Of a stretch of DNA of 5,812 nucleotides, positions 1 through 5,812 are shown one piece after another. The translations under genes and the position numbers were made by a program. Numbering within the stretch: position 1 is the first letter of the stretch; every line of letters starts with the position of its first letter. Location of the stretch: NCBI GenBank assembly GCA_025356505.1, contig JANXSV010000151.1, forward strand, positions 1-5,812. Direction: 5' to 3'. This DNA is from Methylovirgula sp. Lineage in GTDB: Bacteria; Pseudomonadota; Alphaproteobacteria; Rhizobiales; Beijerinckiaceae. Under the pieces are notes generated by a model. The model saw only the letters and a list, made by a program, of their open reading frames with translations. It did no database searches and was not told the DNA's origin.

Positions 1-865
1 CGTTTTGGCCGAAGATCACAGCCTCTGGCGCGCAATGCAGGATCGCCTGCTCGAAATGCTCGCGCAGTTGCGGTATTTCAAGGTGTTTGGCTGCGGCGGC
101 ACCAAAGCCAACAATCGCGGCGACGTTCTGCGTTCCTCCGCGCTGGCCTTTTTCCTGCCCGCCGCCACGCAGCAGCGGCGCTGTCAATTGGAGGGCGTCC
201 GAGGCCAGCACGAGCGCACCTGCCCCTTTGGGCCCGCCAAATTTATGCGCTGAAAGGAGCAGCACGTCAGCGCCACATTCGAATGTGAGCGGAACTTTGC
301 CGGCCGCCTGCACGGCATCGCAGACCAGCGAGCCGCCCGCAGCGTGCACCATGTCCGCGACGTCACGAACAGGCTGAATGACGCCGGTTTCGTTATTGGC
401 ATATTGCAGAGCCACAATTGGCCTGTCCGGCGAACCCGCCAGCCAAAGCTTCAATGCGTCAATATCGATTAAGCCCCGGGTGTCGACCGGGAGGACAGTT
501 ACGGTTTCGGGTGCGAAGCGATGACCGTTCAAAATACAGGCATGTTCGACAGCGGCAATGCCCAGACGCGACGGACCAGCGTGCGCCACGCGGTTTGCGT
601 CACTCGGACCCCTCAGCGCCGGAGTTAGCGCGGTGGCAGGGGCTTCTGTTCCGCCAGACGTAAAGATAACATTTTTTGCCTCACCGCCGACAAGAGCAGC
701 GACCTGCGCACGCGCCTTCTCTATCGCGGCACGGGCAGCGCGGCCCTCAAAATGCACGGACGAGGGATTGCCTAGCTGCAAAGCCTGCACCATAGCTTCC
801 GCCGCTGCGCTGTGAAGCGGAGCTGACGCATTATAATCGAGGTAAACACGCCGAAGCAGTGACAT
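1..865 (-). CDS. Cysteine desulfurase, NifS/IscS family (class V aminotransferase fold), C-terminus beyond the window
   Basis: This PLP enzyme takes sulfur from L-cysteine as an enzyme-bound persulfide and releases alanine, feeding cytoplasmic Fe-S cluster assembly. The 288 visible codons start at ATG 865 (MSLLRRVYLDYNASAP) and stay open to base 1. Visible family marks are YLDYNA.AP (8-15), NPSSVH.EGR (33-42), the cofactor-stacking His in VEHA (H108), ANNETG (156-161), D183 and Q186 of CDAVQAAGK that contact the PLP ring, the Schiff-base lysine K208 in SAHKFGGPKGAGAL, and RGGTQN (242-247). The catalytic cysteine loop, normally near residue 325, lies off the left edge, so activity cannot be judged. 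The usually conserved Asn after TSGGTEA is absent (TEAPATA). A weak AAGG stands 11 nt before the ATG. In Rhizobiales such a gene commonly precedes sufB; that continuation is inferred. It could be named iscS, nifS or sufS-like; family certain, name not. Confidence 0.95.
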   Translation of the reverse strand, partial: MSLLRRVYLDYNASAPLHSAAAEAMVQALQLGNPSSVHFEGRAARAAIEKARAQVAALVGGEAKNVIFTSGGTEAPATALTPALRGPSDANRVAHAGPSRLGIAAVEHACILNGHRFAPETVTVLPVDTRGLIDIDALKLWLAGSPDRPIVALQYANNETGVIQPVRDVADMVHAAGGSLVCDAVQAAGKVPLTFECGADVLLLSAHKFGGPKGAGALVLASDALQLTAPLLRGGGQEKGQRGGTQNVAAIVGFGAAAAKHLEIPQLREHFEQAILHCAPEAVIFGQN

Positions 866-902
866 AAATCGAACGACCTTAACTAAGCCATGAAGCGCAA
901 AC

Positions 903-919
903 CTCTCTTTGTTTGAGAG
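903..919. repeat. Short inverted repeat in the desulfurase leader
   Basis: CTCTC (903-907) and GAGAG (915-919) are complementary around a 7-nt T-rich loop, 38 bp before the desulfurase start codon. If the transcript starts upstream this would be a weak 5-bp hairpin in its 5' leader. It may be chance. Confidence 0.25.
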
Positions 920-934
920 ATGCGGACAATCACT

Positions 935-949
935 TCACGGAATGCGTGA
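935..949. repeat. Short inverted repeat in the desulfurase leader
   Basis: TCACG (935-939) and CGTGA (945-949) form a perfect 5-bp stem around GAATG, extendable by a T-G and a C-G pair to 933-951. The right part overlaps a direct repeat, since GGAATGC occurs at 939-945 and again at 951-957. It does not match any iron-regulator consensus I know, so an operator or leader hairpin are both only possibilities. Confidence 0.3.
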
Positions 950-1029
950 GGGAATGCTTGCAATTTACCTGACAACCTGTGCTAAAAGGCCGTCTGTTTT
1001 CATGTGAATGCAGCGCTCAACGCCGACAG

Positions 1030-1046
1030 TTTAGAACTGTTCTAAA
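1030..1046. promoter_or_regulatory. Irr box (iron control element), copy 1
   Basis: TTTAGAACTGTTCTAAA is a perfect 7+3+7 palindrome. It fits the Irr-box/ICE pattern TTTAGAA-YNR-TTCTAAA as I recall it from Rhizobiales. Irr is a Fur-family protein, stable under low iron and degraded when haem is available, that often represses genes of iron-using pathways. The box ends 104 bp before the hydrolase start and begins 164 bp before the desulfurase start on the other strand. Either or both genes could be the target. The match is seen in the sequence; Irr as the binder is inferred from family knowledge. Confidence 0.82.
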
Positions 1047-1049
1047 TCG

Positions 1050-1066
1050 TTTAGAACCATTCTAAG
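1050..1066. promoter_or_regulatory. Irr box (iron control element), copy 2
   Basis: TTTAGAACCATTCTAAG matches the same Irr-box pattern with only the last base off the palindrome. It starts exactly 20 bp after copy 1, so two bound dimers would lie on nearly the same face of the helix. A further TTTAG half-site starts another 20 bp on, at 1070. The copies match at 16 of 20 positions when the 3-nt spacers are included, suggesting tandem duplication of a 20-bp unit. Confidence 0.78.
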
Positions 1067-1138
1067 TCATTTAGTGCGCGGTGTTCTTGGCTGTCAAGCG
1101 GGCAAACGTCGCGCAGGCGAAGCCGCATTAATTGCGTC

Positions 1139-1145
1139 AAAGGGG
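1139..1145 (+). promoter_or_regulatory. Ribosome binding site of the hydrolase
   Basis: AAAGGGG ends 5 nt before ATG 1151, a good Shine-Dalgarno spacing, and supports that start. Confidence 0.6.
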
Positions 1146-1150
1146 ATTGA

Positions 1151-1825
1151 ATGCCTGAGGTTATTTTCACCGGTCCAGCCGGACGTCTCGAGGGACGTTA
1201 TCACCCCGCCAAACAGCGCGGCGCGCCGATTGCGATCATTTTACATCCCCATCCGCAGTTTGGCGGCACGATGAACAATCAGATCGTGTATAATATGTAT
1301 TATGCCTTTGCCGAGCGTGGTTTTTCGGTACTGCGGTTCAATTTTCGCGGCGTGGGTCGCTCCCAAGGCAATTTCGATCATGGTGTTGGCGAATTGTCGG
1401 ATGCTGCCTCGGCGCTTGACTGGGCTCAGGCAATTTCGCCCGAAGCGCGTTCCTGCTGGATTGCCGGTGTGCAGTTCGGCTCCTGGATCGGGATGCAGCT
1501 TTTGATGCGTCGTCCAGAAATTGAAGGTTTTATCTCGGTGGCTCCGCCTGCGAACCGTTATGATTTTTCATTTTTGGCGCCTTGCCCGTCGTCCGGCCTG
1601 TTTATTCATGGCGATCAAGACCGCGTTGCGCCTCTCAAGGAAGTGACCGCGCTCATCGAGAAGCTCAAAACCCAAAAGGGCATTTTGATCGAACATGCGG
1701 TTATCGAAGGCGCTAACCACTTCTTCGAAGACCGGATTGAGCCATTGATTGCTGAAGTTGGCACATATCTTGACCGCCGACTTGGACAGCCGACGCGGCA
1801 GAGCATTGGCACGCGCAAGAGGTAA
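1151..1825 (+). CDS. Alpha/beta hydrolase of the COG2945 type, with a non-canonical nucleophile
   Basis: The 224-residue protein is a small cytoplasmic alpha/beta-hydrolase-fold protein with no signal peptide or membrane segment. Visible marks are LHPHPQFGGTMNN (31-43, oxyanion-hole region), FNFRGVGRSQG (63-73), GELSDAASALDW (80-91), the nucleophile elbow region (103-114), APCPSSGLFIHG (143-154), the acid D157 in GDQDRVAP and the base H190 in GANHFF. The elbow reads G-V-Q-F-G (106-110) where the family norm is G-x-S-x-G, so Gln108 sits at the serine position while Asp and His are kept. It may therefore be inactive as an esterase, or do something else. The substrate of this subfamily is not known to me. 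Agrobacterium has a close relative, Atu1826, whose structure was solved as a putative hydrolase; as I recall it sits near suf genes. Placement opposite the desulfurase beside the Irr boxes suggests, without proving, an iron-linked role. The start is supported by AAAGGGG. Confidence 0.9.
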   Translation: MPEVIFTGPAGRLEGRYHPAKQRGAPIAIILHPHPQFGGTMNNQIVYNMYYAFAERGFSVLRFNFRGVGRSQGNFDHGVGELSDAASALDWAQAISPEARSCWIAGVQFGSWIGMQLLMRRPEIEGFISVAPPANRYDFSFLAPCPSSGLFIHGDQDRVAPLKEVTALIEKLKTQKGILIEHAVIEGANHFFEDRIEPLIAEVGTYLDRRLGQPTRQSIGTRKR

Positions 1826-1833
1826 AGTGCTGT

Positions 1834-2967
1834 CTACAAACTGAGACGCGGCTCGGCCATGACTCCGCCGCTCATCGGGTGCGGGGCGCCCGTAGTGGTG
1901 GGGAATGTCAGTGTCAGCCCGTGCAGGGCCCGCACCGCAAGGTAGGCGAAAGCTTGCGCCTCCATCGCATCGCTCGACCAGCCATATTTTTCGGCAGTGA
2001 AAACCGCGCAGTGAAGGTCTTTTCTAAGGCTTTGAATCAACGTCGGGTTTCGTGCGCCCCCGCCGCAGACAATCACCTCGCCCGGCTTTTCCGGCAGATG
2101 CATCAGCAATTTGGCAACGGCACCCGATGTGAAAGCGGTGAGCGTTGCGGCGGCGTCATGCGTGGCCAAATCCTCGACCATGCTGACGTCAAATGCGTTA
2201 CGATCCAGAGACTTAGGGGCCGGGAGTTCAAAGAATGAATCACCCAGATACTGGGCGAGAATCGCTTGATTTACGCGGCCCTGCGCCGCGGCTGCGCCAT
2301 TTTTATCCATCGCCACGCCGGTTCGCCGCAACATTAGGTCATCCAGCAAGGCGTTACCCGGCCCCGTGTCACACGCTATCGGCTCGGACTGTGGCGTTTG
2401 CAAATAAGTGATATTCGCGACGCCGCCAATGTTGAGAACGGCGATAGCGCCGCTCAGACCGGCGTTTTGAACCAGCGCCCGATGAAATACCGGCACAAGC
2501 GGAGCTCCCTGCCCGCCCGCAGCCACATCGGCAGCGCGCATATCATAGATGACCGGGATTTTCAGTTCATCGGCCAGCACCTGCCCGCGGCCAATTTGCA
2601 CCGTGAGATGCTTTTCCGGTCGATGAAGGATTGTCTGCCCATGATAGCCAATGAGTTCGATCCTGATATCAGGGTTTTCCCTGCGAAAGGCATTCACGGC
2701 CTCTATGTGCCGCTGGTCGATCAGCGCTTCGGCTTGCGCGATGATGCCCGGCCGAAGCATACGGTCATCAAGCGTCCGTGCGGCTTGAATGGCGGCGCGC
2801 AGCACCTCGCGGTCAGCATCTGAATAGGGCGAAAAACTGCTCGGGCCTTGAACGATGGCGCTCTCGCCATCGCTCACCAGATGGGCGACGTCCACGCCAT
2901 CCATGGAGGTGCCGCTCATGAGGCCGAGCGCGCTGACGGGTTTGTAAGACAAGGAAGATTGAGTCAT
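1834..2967 (-). CDS. anmK: Anhydro-N-acetylmuramic acid kinase
   Basis: AnmK phosphorylates 1,6-anhydro-MurNAc, released from peptidoglycan turnover, while opening the anhydro ring, giving MurNAc-6-phosphate for cell-wall recycling in the cytoplasm. From ATG 2967 it has 377 residues, the usual family length. It shows [12 protein letters not shown] (15-26, phosphate-binding loop), GYHGQT (107-112), the Asp of [16 protein letters not shown] (D147, the likely catalytic base by position), NIGGVANI (179-186), DTGPGN (200-205), KSLDR (252-256), CGGGARNP (301-308) and [15 protein letters not shown] (330-344). An in-frame TTG at 2985 would add six residues (MRQNLA), but neither start has a good Shine-Dalgarno and ATG is preferred. 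No MurQ etherase gene is in view. The 3' end lies 8 bp from the hydrolase stop, tail to tail; the 5' side faces tyrS. No key residue is missing. Confidence 0.96.
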   Translation of the reverse strand: MTQSSLSYKPVSALGLMSGTSMDGVDVAHLVSDGESAIVQGPSSFSPYSDADREVLRAAIQAARTLDDRMLRPGIIAQAEALIDQRHIEAVNAFRRENPDIRIELIGYHGQTILHRPEKHLTVQIGRGQVLADELKIPVIYDMRAADVAAGGQGAPLVPVFHRALVQNAGLSGAIAVLNIGGVANITYLQTPQSEPIACDTGPGNALLDDLMLRRTGVAMDKNGAAAAQGRVNQAILAQYLGDSFFELPAPKSLDRNAFDVSMVEDLATHDAAATLTAFTSGAVAKLLMHLPEKPGEVIVCGGGARNPTLIQSLRKDLHCAVFTAEKYGWSSDAMEAQAFAYLAVRALHGLTLTFPTTTGAPHPMSGGVMAEPRLSL

Positions 2968-3028
2968 GGCCAAGTTTTGACGCAAAGAGAGCCGGACTTC
3001 CAGCGAAAACCCTATTCAGCACCGACGA

Positions 3029-3042
3029 AGGCTGGTCAGCCT
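3029..3042. promoter_or_regulatory. 14-bp perfect inverted repeat between anmK and tyrS
   Basis: AGGCTGGTCAGCCT is a 6+2+6 perfect inverted repeat lying 61 bp from the anmK ATG and 57 bp from the tyrS ATG. The 2-nt centre is too short for a hairpin loop without opening the inner pairs, so a dimeric repressor operator is more natural than an attenuator. I do not recognise the motif and cannot assign a regulator. It may be chance. Confidence 0.3.
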
Positions 3043-3048
3043 CTGCGG

Positions 3049-3077
3049 TTGCGCTTGCTGCGACGTTGTTTTACACC
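3049..3077 (+). promoter_or_regulatory. Tentative promoter for tyrS
   Basis: TTGCGC (3049-3054) and TACACC (3072-3077) are 17 bp apart and would start transcription roughly 15 nt before the tyrS ATG. The -10 is poor, so this is only the best candidate in a short region that must hold the tyrS promoter. Confidence 0.2.
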
Positions 3078-3090
3078 ACGCTCCACACAC

Positions 3091-3094
3091 GAGG
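3091..3094 (+). promoter_or_regulatory. Ribosome binding site that decides the tyrS start
   Basis: GAGG ends 5 nt before ATG 3100 but only 2 nt before ATG 3097. The second of the two adjacent ATGs is therefore the better start. Confidence 0.5.
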
Positions 3095-3099
3095 CGATG

Positions 3100-4362
3100 A
3101 TGAGTGACGTTTTTACCCCCAAATCGGATTTTCTGCGCATTTTGACAGAGCGCGGCTTTATACATCAGTGTTCGGACTATGCCGGGCTGGATGAAAAGGC
3201 TGTTGCGGGCGAACTCACCGCCTATATCGGGTTTGACTGCACCGCCGCCTCGCTGCATGTGGGATCGCTCCTGCAAATCATGATGCTGCATTGGCTGCAA
3301 AAAACCGGCGGCAAGGCCATCGCACTGATGGGCGGCGGCACTACGCGCGTCGGGGACCCCAGCGGCAAAGATGCCAGCCGCCAGCTTTTGACCAGCGCAC
3401 AGATTGAAGCCAACAAGGACGGCATCAAGTCTGTGTTCGAAAAATTTCTGACCTTTGGTGCAGGTGCCAAAGATGCGCTGATGGTCGATAATGACGAGTG
3501 GCTCGCGAAGCTGAACTACATCGACTTTCTGCGCGATGTCGGACGCCATTTCAGTGTCAACCGCATGCTGTCGATGGACTCGGTAAAGATGCGGCTTGAG
3601 CGCGATCAGGAACTCTCGTTTCTTGAATTCAACTATATGTGCCTTCAAGCCTATGATTTTGTTGAACTTAACCGCCGTTACGGTTGCATTTTGCAAATGG
3701 GCGGTTCCGATCAGTGGGGCAATATCGTCACTGGAACAGACCTTGGCCGCAGACTTGGCACAGGGCAGCTTTATGCGCTGACTTCGCCGCTGTTGACCAC
3801 GGCTTCAGGCGCGAAGATGGGCAAAACCGCAGCCGGAGCCGTCTGGCTAAACGCCGATATGCTCAGCGCTTACGACTATTGGCAATTTTGGCGCAACACC
3901 GAAGACCGCGACGTTGGACGGTTTTTGAAGCTGTTCACCCTGCTGCCTATGAACGAAATCGCCCGGCTGGAAGCGCTGGACGGTGCAGGAATCAACGAGG
4001 CCAAGAAGGTTCTCGCCAACGAAGCTACGGCCTTGCTGCATGGCAGCGCAGCGGCGGCCGCTTCGGCGGAAACTGCGCGAAAAACCTTCGAAGAAGGTGC
4101 GCTGGCAATGAGCCTGCCAAGCATCGACGTTGCCCGAAGCGAAATTGTCGAGGGGCTCGGTGTGGCCGCTGCCTTTGTCAAGGCGGGGTTGGTGGCTTCA
4201 AATGGCGAAGCCCGGCGGCAAATCAAAGGCGGCGGGCTGCGTGTCAATGATGCGGCGGTGAGCGATGAACAGGCAAAACTGACCGAAACTGACATCGGGC
4301 CTGACGGGGTCATCAAGCTGTCTTTCGGTAAGAAAAAGCATGTGTTGCTGAAGTTGGTATAG
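3100..4362 (+). CDS. tyrS: Tyrosyl-tRNA synthetase (tyrosine--tRNA ligase)
   Basis: TyrRS activates tyrosine with ATP and charges tRNA-Tyr, as a class I dimer in the cytoplasm. The 420-residue protein has the bacterial length. In order: tyrosine pocket and HIGH-type motif in [15 protein letters not shown] (42-56, with Y42, D46 and HVGS 53-56); [13 protein letters not shown] (78-90); the tyrosine-binding Y179, Q183 and D186 in [20 protein letters not shown] (201-209); the KMSKS-equivalent [12 protein letters not shown] (239-250); an alanine-rich linker (about 305-335); and a C-terminal S4 RNA-binding domain from about 355, with [14 protein letters not shown] (371-384). The open frame extends 83 codons further upstream, but that stretch is antisense to anmK and lacks family similarity, so ATG 3100 behind GAGG is chosen. 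It is divergent from anmK and ends 18 bp from the stop of the next, opposite-strand gene. No T-box-like leader fits in the short upstream region. Confidence 0.97.
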   Translation: MSDVFTPKSDFLRILTERGFIHQCSDYAGLDEKAVAGELTAYIGFDCTAASLHVGSLLQIMMLHWLQKTGGKAIALMGGGTTRVGDPSGKDASRQLLTSAQIEANKDGIKSVFEKFLTFGAGAKDALMVDNDEWLAKLNYIDFLRDVGRHFSVNRMLSMDSVKMRLERDQELSFLEFNYMCLQAYDFVELNRRYGCILQMGGSDQWGNIVTGTDLGRRLGTGQLYALTSPLLTTASGAKMGKTAAGAVWLNADMLSAYDYWQFWRNTEDRDVGRFLKLFTLLPMNEIARLEALDGAGINEAKKVLANEATALLHGSAAAAASAETARKTFEEGALAMSLPSIDVARSEIVEGLGVAAAFVKAGLVASNGEARRQIKGGGLRVNDAAVSDEQAKLTETDIGPDGVIKLSFGKKKHVLLKLV

Positions 4363-4380
4363 GTTTTCGCGCGCGGCCAG

Positions 4381-5812
4381 CTACTTTTTCGGCTTGCCCA
4401 ATTGCAAAGGGGCAGCGCCGCGTGACGGGGCCTCATCTGGCGCAGTTTCGGGTATATCAACGACGAAATTATCCGGATTATTGGCGGTGCCGTCGGCAAC
4501 ACCCAGAATTTTGCGGAAAATTCCCGGCGCAACGGCTGACAGCGGGTCAACCCGCAACGTCGGCGCGCTTGCCTTGCCGATGAGACGGAAATTGATGGCG
4601 AAAAGACCTTCATTCTTGCCGCCACCTAAGATGGGTCCGACGATCGGGATTTTCGAGAAGAAGTTGTTGATCTCATAGGCTGGAATGAGATTTCCGGCCA
4701 GATCAACCCTATCCTTACCGTAATCGATCATGCCGCCAAGCGTCGCGCCGACCTGCTGACCGGACATGGCGGCATCTGTGATATCTATGCGGCCATCGGT
4801 GCGCACAAATGCGCCTTGCAGGCGTTTGAAATTAACGTGCGTCGGGCTGATCTGGGCATTGGCGTCGTTAGAACTGACAAGAGATTTCAGTGCCGGCTCG
4901 TCATTGAGATAGAAGTCTCGGATCATAACGCCGCCTGTGAGGCGTTCTGGCTGTGGATGAATATTCAGGGTCATGGAGCCACCCTCCATGCGCCTGTAGA
5001 CATCAAGAAAGGACAGCAGCGCTCCGGCATTTTCAGAGGTAATGACATAGCCCGCGACATTATCGCTGTCTTTGGACACAATTCGAAGCGCGCCACCTGA
5101 AAGGCGCGAGTTCAGCTGAACTTTTTGCAGAACGCCGTTGCGCCGCTTGAACTTTACATCAACGCTCTCGACGCGCTCCTTGTTGAAACCGACAATCGCA
5201 TTGGCTTTCAGCTCAACGTCAAAATCCTGACCATTGGCCGCTTTGGCGCGGCTATGGGCCAACAGATCGGTGATATAGGGGCGAGCGTCGATGCTACTGG
5301 CGCTTCCCACCAACTTGAACAGGTTGCCATCCTTCTGGATGTCAAGCTTGAGCTCATCCTGCGTCGACAGGCGGAATGACGAGAATTTGGCGCTTTCGAA
5401 ACCACCTTCAGAATTCAGAGTGACGGCGCCGCGAAAACTGGCATTGCCCGCATCGAGCTGGAACTGATCCAGTTGCACAGTGTCCTCGCGCTTGATGGCC
5501 ACGAACGTAGCCTTGCCCGCCTTCCCCGCCGGCTTGATCCAGCCTGGCAAAACGCCGTCAATGGCGGCGCGAGTCAGGTCAACCTCGACATTTGCGCGGG
5601 TTTCTCCTTTGACAGTATCGGTCTTGGGTCTGTCGCCGTCGGAAAGCTGCGTGCTCACCTTGACCGCAACAACGCCGGTGAAACCGGGGCCTGTCTCGAT
5701 GCCGCGCTTGGCGCGTGCTGCATCGTCGAGCACGAAATTCAGGCTCGCGTCCGTGGGCGCGGTGCCGGTCTTTTTCAGGTCAATGGTAACTGGCGCATTG
5801 AACATCCGGCCA
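4381..5812 (-). CDS. C-terminal part of a large AsmA/YhdP-like envelope protein, N-terminus beyond the window
   Basis: This 474-residue-plus stretch reads open to the right edge, so ATG 5805 is most likely an internal Met. It is built of alternating short beta-type segments with repeated Asp/Lys/Gly turns, for example the stretches ending in LDIQKDGNLFKLVGSASSID and DGRIDITDAAMSGQQVGATL, as in AsmA-like (DUF3971/YhdP-type) repeating-groove proteins. Its end carries IPIVGPILGGGKNEGLFAIN (386-405) then FRLIGKASAPTLRVDPLSA, APGIFRKIL (426-434) and a polar, disordered tail ending LGKPKK; this closing block is typical of the AsmA-like C-terminal region. Known relatives are inner-membrane anchored and span the periplasm to support phospholipid delivery to the outer membrane. 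The expected N-terminal anchor cannot be seen. The link to that role is by family only, and rhizobial members are poorly studied. Counted residue numbers start at 5805. Confidence 0.82.
   Translation of the reverse strand, partial: GRMFNAPVTIDLKKTGTAPTDASLNFVLDDAARAKRGIETGPGFTGVVAVKVSTQLSDGDRPKTDTVKGETRANVEVDLTRAAIDGVLPGWIKPAGKAGKATFVAIKREDTVQLDQFQLDAGNASFRGAVTLNSEGGFESAKFSSFRLSTQDELKLDIQKDGNLFKLVGSASSIDARPYITDLLAHSRAKAANGQDFDVELKANAIVGFNKERVESVDVKFKRRNGVLQKVQLNSRLSGGALRIVSKDSDNVAGYVITSENAGALLSFLDVYRRMEGGSMTLNIHPQPERLTGGVMIRDFYLNDEPALKSLVSSNDANAQISPTHVNFKRLQGAFVRTDGRIDITDAAMSGQQVGATLGGMIDYGKDRVDLAGNLIPAYEINNFFSKIPIVGPILGGGKNEGLFAINFRLIGKASAPTLRVDPLSAVAPGIFRKILGVADGTANNPDNFVVDIPETAPDEAPSRGAAPLQLGKPKK

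Larger units (their letters stand above)
866..1150. promoter_or_regulatory. Divergent intergenic control region between the cysteine desulfurase and the hydrolase
   Basis: This 285-bp stretch separates two divergently read genes and holds no credible coding frame. Its clearest content is the pair of Irr-box palindromes at 1030-1046 and 1050-1066. Closer to the desulfurase are short inverted repeats at 903-919 and 935-949 and a GGAATGC repeat at 939-957. I could not pick a convincing -35/-10 pair in either direction. No Rrf2/IscR-type regulator gene sits here, although one often precedes suf operons in other alphaproteobacteria. Confidence 0.7.

Noticed and set aside
87..815. Several plus-strand open frames (5-253, 87-377, 418-663, 558-815)
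   Set aside because: They are antisense to the cysteine desulfurase, whose motifs are unmistakable on the minus strand; their products are low-complexity Ala/Pro/Arg-rich and show no family features.
965..1003. Twelve-codon minus-strand frame in the desulfurase leader as a leader peptide
   Set aside because: It has no Shine-Dalgarno sequence, no run of diagnostic codons and no attenuator hairpin after it.
2968..2985. TTG start for anmK, adding six residues
   Set aside because: A rarer start codon without a better ribosome binding site; ATG 2967 gives the usual length.
2848..3099. Upstream extension of the tyrS frame by 83 codons
   Set aside because: The stretch is antisense to the start of anmK, has no TyrRS similarity, and ATG 3100 gives the normal family length behind GAGG.
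3016..4250. Long frames overlapping tyrS on both strands (minus 3016-3696, plus 3684-4250)
   Set aside because: Both are shadows of tyrS; the TyrRS frame carries all the family motifs across the same bases.
4363..4380. GC-rich stretch after tyrS as an intrinsic terminator
   Set aside because: The alternating GC bases do not form a stem followed by a T run on either strand.
3876..4625. Minus-strand frame spanning the tyrS/AsmA-like junction
   Set aside because: It overlaps two well-supported genes in other frames and has a Ser/Arg-rich composition with no recognisable domain.
5803..5805. ATG 5805 as the true start of the AsmA-like gene
   Set aside because: The frame stays open to the window edge, there is no signal or anchor segment after it, and the family proteins are much longer.
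1..5812. CRISPR, transposon, phage or toxin-antitoxin content
   Set aside because: No direct-repeat array, terminal inverted repeats, transposase motifs or small paired toxin-type genes were found; all five genes are ordinary core-genome families.

Overview
The window looks like chromosomal core sequence from an alphaproteobacterium, most likely of the Rhizobiales/Hyphomicrobiales. Three things point there: the protein sequences themselves, the neighbourhood (a NifS/IscS-type cysteine desulfurase beside a COG2945 alpha/beta hydrolase, then anmK and tyrS back to back, then a large AsmA-like protein), and two matches to the Irr-box (ICE) iron-control element that is characteristic of this group. 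I cannot name the genus. There is no RNA gene, insertion sequence, CRISPR array or sign of recent transfer.

Layout. From 1 to 865, on the minus strand, lies the N-terminal three-quarters of a cysteine desulfurase that runs off the left edge. The 285-bp stretch from 866 to 1150 is a divergent control region holding two 17-bp Irr-box palindromes plus a third half-site, all at exact 20-bp steps, and some small inverted repeats in the desulfurase leader. From 1151 to 1825, plus strand, is an alpha/beta hydrolase whose nucleophile position is Gln instead of Ser. From 1834 to 2967, minus strand, is anmK (anhydro-N-acetylmuramic acid kinase). A 132-bp divergent region carrying a 14-bp perfect inverted repeat separates it from tyrS (3100 to 4362, plus strand). 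From 4381 to 5812, minus strand, is the C-terminal part of an AsmA/YhdP-like protein that runs off the right edge.

How the parts relate. The genes alternate in strand (minus, plus, minus, plus, minus), giving two divergent promoter regions and two tight tail-to-tail junctions (8 and 18 bp) with no obvious hairpin terminator. The desulfurase probably opens a suf iron-sulfur cluster operon continuing to the left outside the window. The Irr boxes would then tie cluster assembly, and perhaps the hydrolase, to haem/iron status. AnmK belongs to cell-wall recycling, TyrRS to translation and the AsmA-like protein to the envelope; I see no shared pathway among these three.

No wholly new system is evident. 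The points most worth checking are the phased Irr-box array and the Ser-to-Gln change in the hydrolase.
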